Source: Leptolyngbya iicbica LK | GTDB taxonomy: Bacteria > Cyanobacteriota > Cyanobacteriia > Phormidesmidales > Phormidesmidaceae | NCBI RefSeq assembly: GCF_004212215.1 | Contig: NZ_QVFV01000003.1 | Location: forward strand, 124,001-188,000 | Direction: 5' to 3' | Length of the DNA: 64,000 nt | Shown here: positions 41,024 to 52,200 of the stretch, one piece after another | How the letters are laid out: the number at the start of each line of letters is the position of its first letter | How positions within the stretch are numbered: position 1 is the stretch's first letter | Position numbers and translations under genes: made by a program | The notes under the pieces: model-generated | What the model was told of the DNA's origin: nothing | Databases searched by the model: none | What the model saw: the letters and a program-made list of their open reading frames with translations, nothing else

Positions 41024-41329
41024 TTGATGATGAAGGACGGCCCCCTCTTCCAGACGGCACCGGGGCGGAGTCGCAAGCTCTCGGGAAAGCGGCTGCAGCG
41101 GCAGGAGGCGTGGGCGATGGTGAAGCGGCGAGCGTTAGCAGCGGGGGTGAGTACGGAGGCGTGCAACCACACGTTTCGGGCGTCGGGGATTACCAACTTT
41201 TTGCGGAATGGGGGGAGTCGGGATAATGCGCAGAAGATTGCGGCGCATGAGGATATTCGGACGACGGCGCTGTATGACCGGCGGGATGATGAGGTGAGTC
41301 TGGATGAGATAGAGAGAATTCGTCTGTAA
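41024..41329 (+). pseudogene. Truncated recombinase copy (C-terminal 100 residues)
   Basis: The frame begins MKDGPLFQTAPGRSRKLSGK and keeps HTFRASGITNFLRNGG and the nucleophile TTALYDRRDDEVSLDEI, but lacks the N-terminal domain and the catalytic Arg and Lys. It is a duplicated 3' end of the gene at 39362-40342, in the same frame and ending in its own stop. It cannot recombine alone, but its DNA could serve as the recombination target. Confidence 0.85.
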
Positions 41330-41400
41330 AGCTGCTAAGAAGATAAGTTTTCTGCTTCTTATTGACGTTCAGTATGTAATCCTTACATATCATATCCGAA

Positions 41401-42814
41401 GAGACTGTAACGCAAAGTGTGTATAGCTCGAGAGTAAGAGCGTTACCCATTTCTTTATTGCATTGCTATTAAGTCTTGAGCGGCTTCGAGCCTCCCCGGA
41501 AACATAATAGCGAGCTTGTTCATCAAGCTATCCCAGCCCTGTCTCTTCGTCCACTTCTTCGTGAAGTTTCTGATATTAAGGTAAAGGATCTTTATCGCTG
41601 CGGCGTCGTTTGGAAACACCTTGCGATTTGAAGTGTTCTTGCGCAGCTGCGCATTGAGACTTTCGATTGTATTGGTGGTGTAGATAGTCTTTCTGAGGCC
41701 AGCTGGATATTTGTAGAAAGTCGACAGTCGCTGCCAATTACGCTCCCACGAGGCGACTGAGAGCGGGTACTGCTCTCCCCATTGCTCTTTAAATTCGAGT
41801 AGCGCTAGTTCAGCCGCATTGAGCGTTGGTGAGGTGTAGATGGGCCTCATGGCGGCGCATATCTTCTTTCTGTCTTTGTAGGAAACAAACTTGGTAGCAT
41901 TACGAATCTGGTGAACGACACACAGCTGCACGTCTGTTTTGGGGTAGACGGCTTCTACCGCCTCTGGCAGCCCTTTAAGGCCGTCTCCGCACAAAATGAC
42001 GATATCTTTTAGTCCTCGTGCTTCTAAGTCTCCAAAGACTTTGAGCCAGAACTTAGCACCCTCTGTTTCCTCAACCCACAGGCCAAGCACTTCTTGTTTG
42101 CCGGTGCAGGAGACGCCGAGCACCACGTAAATGCACTTTTTTACCACAGCTCCAGCGTTGTTGCCGCTACGAATCGAGACCCGCAGACCGTCGACGTAGA
42201 CTACTGGATAGGCTCCCTCGAGGGGACGGCTCTGCCATTCTACAATCTCGGCCTGTACTGCCTCAGTCGCACGTGTGATGAATTGGGGCGACACTTCAAT
42301 ACCGTACATTTCTCCAAGGTGCTCTTCTATCTCACGAGTTGTCATACCTCGCGCATAGAGCGAGATAATCTTGTCGGTGAAATTGCCGACCGACTTCTCC
42401 CGTTTGGGGATTATCTGGGGGGAAAATGTGCTTTGACGATCGCGGGGTGTGGTGATCTCTACCTCGCCAAAGTCTCCTCGGATCCGTTTCTTACCCTTAC
42501 CATTTCGGCTGTTTGGTTCTGCCGACTCCTCCTTAGACTCCTGTTCGAGATGCTCCGACATCTCCGCCTCAAGCAGCGCCTGGTAGAGCTTCTGGACTAG
42601 GCCGGATACTGGATCGCCGTTCTTGTAGAGTTCTTTGGTACCCCCCGATTCCTGTACCTGCTTTAGGATCATGTCCGTCAGCTCGTCTGCTGCTCCGCCC
42701 TTGTTGTTGCGATTCTTCCTACCTGCCATAAGAGTTCCTCTCTCTTTTAAGAACTCTTACTCTCACAACTTATCCCTAGATCCTAGGGGGATACACACTT
42801 TCTGTTACAGTTCC
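41401..42814 (-). mobile_element. Complete IS256-family insertion sequence
   Basis: A 1414-bp element. Terminal inverted repeats of 24 bp (41401-41424 and 42791-42814) match at 20 positions and contain ACTGTAAC and AAAGTGTGTAT. The flanks carry an 8-bp target duplication TATCCGAA at 41393-41400 and 42815-42822. A single intact transposase gene lies inside. Perfect flanking duplication implies direct insertion at this place without later rearrangement. Confidence 0.95.
41455..42729 (-). CDS. IS256-family (Mutator-type) DDE transposase
   Basis: A protein of 424 residues. GDFGEVEITTPRDRQSTFSP, ERYDD-like ARGMTTREIEEHLGEMYG and YPVVYVDGLRVSIR (first catalytic Asp), LKDIVILCGDGLKGLPEAV (second Asp) and YTTNTIESLNAQLRKNTSNR (the Glu region) are the IS256 signatures. 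It appears intact. Moves the element by a copy-out/paste-in route typical of the family. Confidence 0.95.
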   Translation of the reverse strand: MAGRKNRNNKGGAADELTDMILKQVQESGGTKELYKNGDPVSGLVQKLYQALLEAEMSEHLEQESKEESAEPNSRNGKGKKRIRGDFGEVEITTPRDRQSTFSPQIIPKREKSVGNFTDKIISLYARGMTTREIEEHLGEMYGIEVSPQFITRATEAVQAEIVEWQSRPLEGAYPVVYVDGLRVSIRSGNNAGAVVKKCIYVVLGVSCTGKQEVLGLWVEETEGAKFWLKVFGDLEARGLKDIVILCGDGLKGLPEAVEAVYPKTDVQLCVVHQIRNATKFVSYKDRKKICAAMRPIYTSPTLNAAELALLEFKEQWGEQYPLSVASWERNWQRLSTFYKYPAGLRKTIYTTNTIESLNAQLRKNTSNRKVFPNDAAAIKILYLNIRNFTKKWTKRQGWDSLMNKLAIMFPGRLEAAQDLIAMQ

Positions 42815-42830
42815 TATCCGAATACAGACT

Positions 42831-43247
42831 TTATTGATTTATGCTGGCATTAAAACGACTTTTCCAAAGCCCATAGGAGATATTAACAGCTATCAGTAAA
42901 GTGATCGCGATATACCAATAGACTAGATTTAAGTCGCTGTAACCACAATCTCCATCTCGAACATCTATCCCAGTGTTCAAGACCTGCAAACGAAAAATCA
43001 GAATCAAGACAGCCCAAATTCCAGCGATAGACTTTTCATTAAATGCGATAAGAGAACACATTGCTAGTGGCAGAAGAAATAGGCCTAGCAAGGCCTTTAT
43101 TTTCTCAAACAACTCTTTGTTTTCTGCGAGAACTATTTGGTTGTCCCCAAAAAGAGAGCACGCATGAGCGCTTGAAGAAAAAGTTACAGATAAGAACATC
43201 AACCCGAGAATCGATGTCCAGATGGCAATGTCAGTTTGCTTTCTCAC
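42831..43247 (-). CDS. Multi-pass membrane protein, putative immunity protein for the RHS toxin
   Basis: A protein of 138 residues with four hydrophobic segments: IAIWTSILGLMFLSVTFS (may double as a signal), ALLGLFLLPLAMCSLIAF, IAGIWAVLILIFRLQVL and YWYIAITLLIAVNISYG. It follows the RHS stop by 30 bp on the same strand. The gene directly after an RHS toxin tip is usually its immunity gene; a membrane protein would suit a toxin acting at the envelope. An IS256 element is inserted 8 bp past its stop, leaving it intact. Family not recognised. Confidence 0.6.
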   Translation of the reverse strand: MRKQTDIAIWTSILGLMFLSVTFSSSAHACSLFGDNQIVLAENKELFEKIKALLGLFLLPLAMCSLIAFNEKSIAGIWAVLILIFRLQVLNTGIDVRDGDCGYSDLNLVYWYIAITLLIAVNISYGLWKSRFNASINQ

Positions 43248-43277
43248 TGCTATTGATGCAAAGTTTTGAAATTACTA

Positions 43278-46200
43278 TCAGATATTCCCAATTGTTGGTA
43301 TCAGATTGCCTAACGAAAGTGATTCAGCTTGCAGCCTGTAGTTGTCAGCATTTTCTACCGCAAGTTCAGGATGAGTTTTTGCAAGCTCTAAGGCTCGATA
43401 TTGATACTCATAATCTTTCGTGTTGTGTGCAAGGTGTGAAATTTCGTGAATGAAGACTCCTGTCTGAGAAAATTGTGTACTCAAGTTCCATAATCCTGAG
43501 CCAGGAACTGGTAAGACTGATGCCTGAGTAAACTGTTTTCCAATTGTGATTCGAGGTGCTAAAAAATTTCCGACGGCATCACCAGATACTTGTGCGACAG
43601 CATTCAAATCAGCATCGTATGTATACGTGAAGCCCCCACTCGATAGTGACCGATATATATTCTGCCATCCGTTTCTAACATGATTTTTTCTCACCTGATA
43701 GTCAGGAGAGAGGGGATTGCTATTCTGATCAAACCAGAAATCATAGGAAAATTCCCAAAAACCTCTTATCTTGCTTACAAGATTAAGAGCATAAGCTTCA
43801 GCTATTCTTGCGCCCTGGATTATCTGAGCAGGGCCATTGTCAGAATAGATATTGTAAGTAAGTGCAGCTAGTGAAGATACAACAGCTGCTGTGAGTAAAG
43901 ACTCGCTCACAGAAAAAAGCCCTGATGGATCTAGGTTATTCACAGGATTCGAATTTGCATAGATATATTTATTGAGGCTTAAAGGATTTTGGATAAAACC
44001 AAAGAACTCATCTCTGTTGTGAAATCTACCAGTATTAGGAGATAGATATCTTGCTCTCAGATAATCTAGCCCAATAGTCATATCTCTCTGTTCTCCCGCA
44101 AACAGATATGAGTTTTCGGTCTCTCCGATTTGCCTGATTACCTGACCAAAAGCATCGTAAATATATTGGTCAGTAGTTGCCCCAGACTCATTGCTCAAAG
44201 CTCGGGTACTTCCCAATCCATCTGCATGATAAAAACTCTTCTCCCCTTCCCGATTCTGAGAAATCAAGTCATTCCCATACACATAGGAAACCTTGATAAT
44301 TCCCCCCGGCGTATACTCCTCCAGCACCTGGGCATAGGGTCGGTTCGCATCAATTAAAAAGCGGGTTTCTTCCCCATTCACCGTCTGGCTGACGCGGATG
44401 CCGTTTTCGTTGTACTGGTTCACCACATCGATCTCGCCATCGCCATCGGTATCGGCTCCAATCAGGCGATTGTCGGCATTCCAGGTGTAGGTGATGGTGG
44501 TGCCGTCGGTGGTCTTACTCGTCGTGTTGCCGTTGTTGTCGTAGGTGTAGGTAGTGGCGACGCCATCGGTGGTGGCGGTGAGCAGGCGGTCGTTGTCGTC
44601 ATAGGTATAGAGGGTGGTGCCTGCGCCCGTGTCGGTGCGGCTCAGGCGATTGCCCACGGCATCATAGATGTATTCGATGGTGCGGGTGGGGCCAGTGCCG
44701 CCGGGGTCGGTGATGATTTCGGCGGTGAGGCGGTAGAGGTCGTCGTATTCGTAGTCCACCCGGCGACCGTCGTGTTCTTCCACCGCAGTACGGTTGCCCG
44801 TGTCATCCAGGGTATAGCGGAAGCTGGCGATTACCCCTTCCGGACCGCTGGTTTCGATGTAGACCAGGCGGTTCAGGTCATCGTATTCGCGAATTTCTAC
44901 TGTGCCGTTGGGGAACTCAGTGCGCTCCAGGTTGCCCACGGGGTTATAGGTGTAGGTGGTGATGCCCGCTTCCGAATCAGTGACGGTCTTCAGGCGATTT
45001 TGGGCATCAAAGCCGTATTCCGTAGTGCCAGAGGGAATCTGGACGCTGGTACGGTTTCCGGCGGCATCGTAGGTGTAGGCGATGGTGGTGCCATCAGGGT
45101 CGATGCGGCTGATCAAGCGATTGCGTTCATCGTACTGATAGGTGGTGGTGCCGCGGTCATCGGTGACGGTCTGGCGCAGACCGTTAGCGGTGTAGGTGTG
45201 GGTTTCATCGAACTCGGTGCCGGGAAGGTCTTTGGCGATCAGGCGGTTGCGATCGTCGTAGGTGTAGGTCTTGGTATCGCCATTAAAGTCCGTAGTGGAG
45301 CGCATATTACCCACGGCATCGTAGGTGCTGGTGGCGCGCTCACCCAGCGGCAGTTCGGTGGCGACGCGGCGACCGAGGCGATCGTATTCGTAGCGGGTGG
45401 TGTTACCGTTAGCGTCGGTCTGGGTAATCAGGTTGCCCTGTTCGTCGTAGGTGTATTCGGTGCGCTGATCTAGGGCATCCACCACGGCGGTGAGGCGACC
45501 CAGGGCATCGTATTCGTAGCGGGTGGTGAGACCGGCCTGATCGGTGCGAGCGGCGACCCGTCCGGCGTCGTCAAATTCCACTGAGGTGCTAGTACCGTCG
45601 GCATAGACCTGACCCACGGGACGCCCCAAGTCATCGTAGAGGAACTGGGTGATCTGGCCCAGGGCATCAGTCTGGGTGAGTTGCCGTCCGGCGGCATCGT
45701 AGGCGGTGGTAAAGCGGGGATTGTCGCTTAGGTCATCGGGCGTCTCATCCGGCAGGATGGTTTCAATTACTCGACCCGCAGCGTCATAGATAAACTCGGT
45801 GCGGTTGCCCAGTTCGTCGATTTCCGCCACCACACGACCGGCAGCATCGTACGCCGTCTGGGTGCGAGGATTGTCACTGTCGTCATTCGGTGTCGCATCG
45901 GGGTAGAGGGTGGCGATCTGACGACCAAGGGCATCGTAGATCATCACCGTGCGGCGACCCAGTTCGTCGATTTCCGCAATTACCTGGCCCTTGGCGTCAT
46001 ATTTCGTCTGGGTGCGGGGATTGTCGCTGTCGTCGTCGGGCGTGCTGTCGGGATAAATCGTGGCGATCAGCTGACCGCGATTGTCGTAGACGTACTTCGT
46101 GGAGCGACCGAGGGCGTCGATTTGTTCCACACGATTGCCCACGGCATCGTAAATCGTTTCGGTAACGCCACCCTCGGCATCAATGGTGCGAATCACCCGG

Positions 46201-49200
46201 CCTTCGTCGTCATACTCCATCTGAGTGACCAGGGTGCGGGTGGAGCCATCGGCCAGAGTCTGGGTGGTGGTTTCGCTGGTGCGGTTGCCGCTGGGGTCGT
46301 AGGTAAAGCTGGTGACGGTTCCCGCTGCGTCGGTCTGGCGGGTAATGTTGCCCAACGCATCATATTCAAAGCTCGTGGTGCCGGAGCCATCCTCCATGGC
46401 GGTTAGGTTACCGGAGGCATCGTAGCTAAAGCTCAGCAGGCCACTGGCCTGTCCCGCAATCTGGGTGAGATTGCCATTGGCATCGTAGGTATTGGTGATG
46501 GTCTGCCCGGTTGGGTCGGTGGTGGTGAGGACGTTGCCGTTATCGTCATAGGTGTAGCGGGTGGTGTTGCCCAGAGCATCGGTTTCCGTCAGCACGTTGC
46601 CGTCGGCATCGTAGGTCATGGTGGTGGTGTTGCCCAGCGGATCGGTCTCCGTGAGCATGTTGTTGTCGGCGTCGTAGGTGCGACGGGTGATACCCCCTAG
46701 CGCATCCACTTCGCTGACCACATTGCCCCGCTCGTCGTACTCGTAGGTGGTGACGTTACCGAGCTGGTCGCGCACCTGCTGGATGTCGTTGTCAGGGTCG
46801 TAGAGTAGTTCAACGGGATTGCCATCGGCGTCGATCATTCGCGTCAGGCGACCTTGGTCGTCGTATTCCGATCGCACCCCACTGCGACCCAGCGGATCGA
46901 TGATTTCTTCCAGGTAGTGGGCGCGATCGTCGTTGTAATCGAAGCGGGTGGTGTTGCCTTCGCGATCGGTCACGGCCACCAGATCACCCAGGGCGTCGTA
47001 CTCATAGGTGATGCGGTTGCCTTCGGGGTCAATTGCAGCCGTAATACGACCAGCGGCATCCCGCTCGAAGGTGACCTGCTGGCCGGTAGAGCTGGTGATG
47101 TCGCTGTCGGTAAAGGTGAGGGTGTTGTTGTTGCGATCGGTTACGCTCAGCAGATCACCGTCTTCAGCATCAATCTGATAGACGATGCCTTCTTTCGTTG
47201 TCAGCGTGTATTGACCATTCCCGATACCCGTATCGGCTGGGTTAAAAGGCAAACCTCCTGCAAAGGTATAGAATTCATCCCCTGATTTAACCAGGTCAAA
47301 GTTCGACACAGAGAGTGTGCTCGTCACCCCTGAATCGGAGACGAAAACAGGTTCGTAGACACCCAAGAAACTACCTTTTAGTCCTGGAGCTTTCCTGGGC
47401 TGGAAGGTAAATCCTTCACGCTCACCACCGGGCATGGTGAGGTACACACGGGTACCTTCCTTAAACGGCGCATAGTTACCGAATTCCTCGGCTCCGGTCG
47501 GAGCCACGCTGGTCCGCAGGTCCGTATCGCGGAATTCCATCCGCCAACCGTAGCCAAAGTCATCTGTGGTGGCTGAGGTGAGGCTATCGTAGGTGCGCGT
47601 TACCTGAATGGGGATGCCCGAAACTGGGATGGAGAGGTCAGTGAACGACAGCTGGAAGTTCCCGAGCTTTAGATCGCCAGCGACCTCTACTTGGGCTTCC
47701 ACAGTAGAGGTTAAGCCTCCCAAATCGGTCGCTGAGAGTCTCAGGAAGTAGCTGTCGTTTTGTAAGACTGACGTGTCAAACGTCCCAAGGAAACTATCAG
47801 TGACGACCTCGGTGCCGCTGGCAATTTCAATAAACTCTCCACCTGCTACCGGTGCGAGGGACAGGCTGTAGGAGAGTAAGTTGTCGTCGGTGACCGTGCC
47901 CAGAATGTCTTCTGGGGCAGTGAAGATTGTGCCATCAACAAGATTCGAGAAGCTTACGATCGGCGCTTCTGTGTCGGACGGATCAACGCCAAACACTTGG
48001 GCAGTGGACGTGCTGGTATTACCGGCTGCGTCAGTGGCAGTGACCAACAGGTTGAGCGCTCCGGTGGCGTCAATGGGTAAGGTGGCAAAGCCCTGAGCGT
48101 CCAGCGCAACCGGACTATCGTTGACCAGCAAGGTCAGAGATTCAACGCCAACATTGTCTGTGGCTTGGACTTGGACTGTCGCAGTCTCGCCGATGTCGAA
48201 CCGATCATCGGTGAGCAGCACCGCGACATTGGGTGCTTCCACATCCGCAGCTACTGAGACGGTATAGTCCTGGGTAGCGGTTGCCCCGAAGGCATCGGTA
48301 ACGGCGATACTCACCGCAAACTCCTGGCCAATATCTTCGGCGGTGGGAACCCAATTGAGACGGCCAAAGGTATCGAGCGTCATGCCTGCGGGACCATCGA
48401 CCAGACTAATGCTGATGGCATCATCATTAGGATCGGTTGCCAGTGGAATGTAGCTGTAGTTGCCACCGGCAGTAGCGGTGGTAATGGGAGTTGAGAGAAT
48501 GATGGGGGCATCGTTCCCCCGAACCAATAAGGGGAAACTCTGGCTGCCAGTGGCACCTAATCCATCTGAAACTACTACCTGAACTGACGTAGAACCCTCC
48601 TGCGCTATTTCTGGAGTCCACTGAATTACCCCAGTGGTTGGATCGATGGTCATGCCCTCAGGTGCATCGATGAGGTTAAACGTCAGCTCATCGCCCTCCG
48701 GATCAATGGCGTCTACGTCATAGCGGTACGTTTCGCCTGGAACTGCTCGAAAACCGGGTTGGGTGGTAATTGCTGGGGAGCTGTTGGGGAGGGTTGCCAG
48801 GACTGCAAGATTGAAGGTTTGTCTTGCTATACCTCCATTTCCGTCATTAGCCAATATCTCAATAGGTTGCAGCCCAGTCTGACTAGATGAAGGAGTCCAT
48901 TCAATCAGCCCCGTATCAGCGTCAATGGTCATTCCGGTAGGAGCATTGAGCAGACTAAAGGTGACCTCATCACCATTTAGATCGAAGGCTGTGGTCTCGT
49001 AGGAATAAGCCTGATTCGCAATCGCTTGGGTCGTCGGAACTGAGGTAATCGAGGGTGGAGTGTTTAGTCCCTGAACGGTGATTTCAAAGGTTTGGGTTTC
49101 CGATTGCTTTTGCCCATCTTCAACTCGGACGGTTACCTCATTTGAGCCAATCTGCTCTAGTGTCGGAATCCATTGGATGATCCCAGTTTTGGCATTAATC

Positions 49201-52200
49201 GTCATACCGGATGGAGCTTGTTCAAGGCTCCACCGAATGGGATCGCCATTTGGATCATTTGCACGCACCAGATACTCAAATAGCCTGCCAACTTGTGCAC
49301 TTGAAGGGACAATAGTGTCGATACGAGGTGCCACGTTCTCAATGGGCTCCCCGATAAGTTGATTGCCAAAGTCAACTCCTTCAATAATTTCCCCAGAGCC
49401 TACCTGGACGTTGTAGAAGCCTTGATTCGGGAAGGTCCGACTCAATCCTTCTGGAGTGATTTCTCGGACAACATACTCACCTGGCAGCAAAGCGGTAAAT
49501 CTAAAATTACCGCGTTCATTGACTTCGAGAGTATTTGGATCATCCTCTGTAGTCAGCTGGAAGGGCTCGTCGGCGTCAAGCTCTCCATCATTATCAATAT
49601 CGAGATAAACACCGACCCGAGAAAGGCCTGGCTCATCTTCAAATGTGGGGGAAAATCCTTGGACACTTACAATGCGATTGCCACCTCTAAAGGTTGAGAA
49701 TAAAAGGTCACCAGTAAATGGATCGATAAATGCACCTAGGGCTCCCGATAATCCTGGAAGAAATACCTTGCGTGATTCAACGATTGGATCGCCTTCAGCG
49801 TCTACTTCATAGGTGGCAATATTTCCTGAGGACCATTCCGAAATCAGCACACTTGGCTCATCAAAGCCTGGGGAACCGGGAGGCACATATGCAATCCCTT
49901 CTGGACCTCCTGGGAGTGTGGTTTCTAAAGAAACATCAATGATGTCATAGGTTCCTTGTCCATCTGCTTCTAGATCAATGTCATACCAATTCCCACCGCT
50001 CCACGTGACAAGCTTTAGAGAATCATCCTCTGCAATATAGTCAGGAACAAAGCTTAGACCTCCCACGGAGCGTGAAACCCCAAGAGGACCTAATCTAATA
50101 ACCTTGTCAGTTGTTGTACTCCCTGGCTTCGTCTGTCCTATCTGATTTAAGGGCCACCGTGCCGCAAATAGTACCCCTTCGTCGTTAAAGACTAGGCCAC
50201 CATCGTTGTTAGCACCTGCGGTGTAGAACGTTGCAGCATCCGAAAAGCCCACAATATGATTATTCGTATCTCTTATTAGTGGGACAGAATAAATTGCCCC
50301 AATGCCTTTGTTCGCATTACCGCCGATTAAGAGTGTATTTGGGTCATTAAAAGCTAATGTTAGTCCTCCGTAAGGAGCTGGAAGACCATCAACAGAGCCC
50401 AAATCATAGACCTCATAGTCGTCTGTGAATTCAGGCGATATAAACAGGCTATTTGAAGGTTCTAAAGTAGCCGAGGGCGTGTTCTCAATCTCAGCACTAT
50501 CCTTGACTCCATTACCGTTAAGGTCTTCCCAAACATGCCCTCTAATTTCGCCTAATGAGTTGCTGGGTAAATTTATTGTGTAGACCTGTGTAGCAATTCC
50601 GCCTCTGGTATCCTCAGCACGAACCGTGACAAGAGTTTCAGCCAAAGAACCTTGTTCCGGAATCCAGCTGATCACACCTGAGGCCGCGTCGATAGTCATT
50701 CCGGCAGGTGCTTCACTCAAGGAGTAGGTAATGTCATCTCCATCAGAATCTACAGCCTCTACGTCATATAAGTAACCGTCACTCAGTGACGCCAGTTGGG
50801 TTACTGGTTCACTTGTTATTACCGGAGCGCTGTTACCTAAATCTTGCTCTACCCAGATATCAAACTCCTGGATAGCAATCCCGCCTCGACCATCATCGAC
50901 CTGTATTGCAACACTGTGAAGACCACGTTGCTCTGCGACTGGTGTCCACTGAAGCTGACCGGTCACTTCATTGACAGACATACCATCTGGCCCAGAGAGC
51001 AAGGTGTAAGCGAGGACGTCACTATCTGCATCATTTGCATCAGCGTCATAGCTATAGGGCATATTGACGTTGCCATAGATACTAGGCGCTGTGATGAAGT
51101 TGGGCGGTCGGTTTGGAATCTCATCCAAAACCGATAGTGAAAACGTCTGGAGATCGACTCCACCCCGGCTATCTGTGACTTCCAACGTGACAGAGTAAGT
51201 GCCTTTATCTTCCGTGGTGGTGGTCCAACTGATTTCCCCAGTGTTCGGGTCTATCACCATCCCCTCTGGACCCGACAACATCGCGTAAGTGAGCTGATCG
51301 CTATCCGCATCAATGGCATCCGCATCGTAGCCATACGCCTCTCCCGCGCTCACCTCAATATTGGGTGTAGAGACGAACTCTGGTGCTTGATTTAGGGAGC
51401 CAAAGACAACGACGTCAAATGACTTTTCGTCCGTGAGGTTACCTCCTACTCCGCTATTGCCCCGATCATCAATGGTGGCAGTGATGACAGCGGTGCCGGT
51501 AAAGTCAGCAGTACTTGTGTAGCTAAGCGTGGCAAGCGCTGCATTAATATTCGCCAACCTCCCCGTAAAGACGATTTCCCTGTCATCAGTGCCATCCCCA
51601 ACCGTGAAGTTCAAACCAAATTGGTTGGTGAGGGTGAAGAGACCGCTCGTGGTGGCAAGGCGAAACTCCATCTGATTAGAGCCTGCATCGACGTCGCTGA
51701 CAGCGATGCCGTTTAGAGCTAAAGGAATATCGCCGAGTGTGACTTGAGCGTTGGGAACTGTAAGAGTCGGTGCATCGTTGACTGGGGTAATCTCAAGCTT
51801 TGTCGTATGGAAAGCGATACCGCCTTGCCCATCTTTGGCAACATAGCCAAAGCTTCCAGCATTACCGTTGGCATCTGGCTGGGGCACAAATACTAGAGCT
51901 TGCAACTCATCAAGCGTGAGGATTTGGCGAGCCGTAACAGGTGTGCCATCCGGAAGCTCGATCCGTCCCAATTTAGGATCTGGAATCGATGTGACGGAGA
52001 TCGTCAACGTATCTCCGTCAGCGTCAAGCGGGAGCACTAGGTTCAGAGGCGAGGCACTACTGTCCTCATCTACAATCAGCGTTTTATTCGATTCGAGTGC
52101 GGGTGAAGTATTGGTCGATGAGACGTTGATAAGAATCGTGGCGTTATCCGTTAACGCTCCCCCAGCCCCCGTATTACCCAAATCACTGACTGAAACCACT

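Noticed and set aside
44772-45473. Open frame of 233 residues antisense to the RHS gene
   Set aside because: A mirror of YD repeats: repetitive Gly/Val-rich translation caused by the repeat on the other strand.
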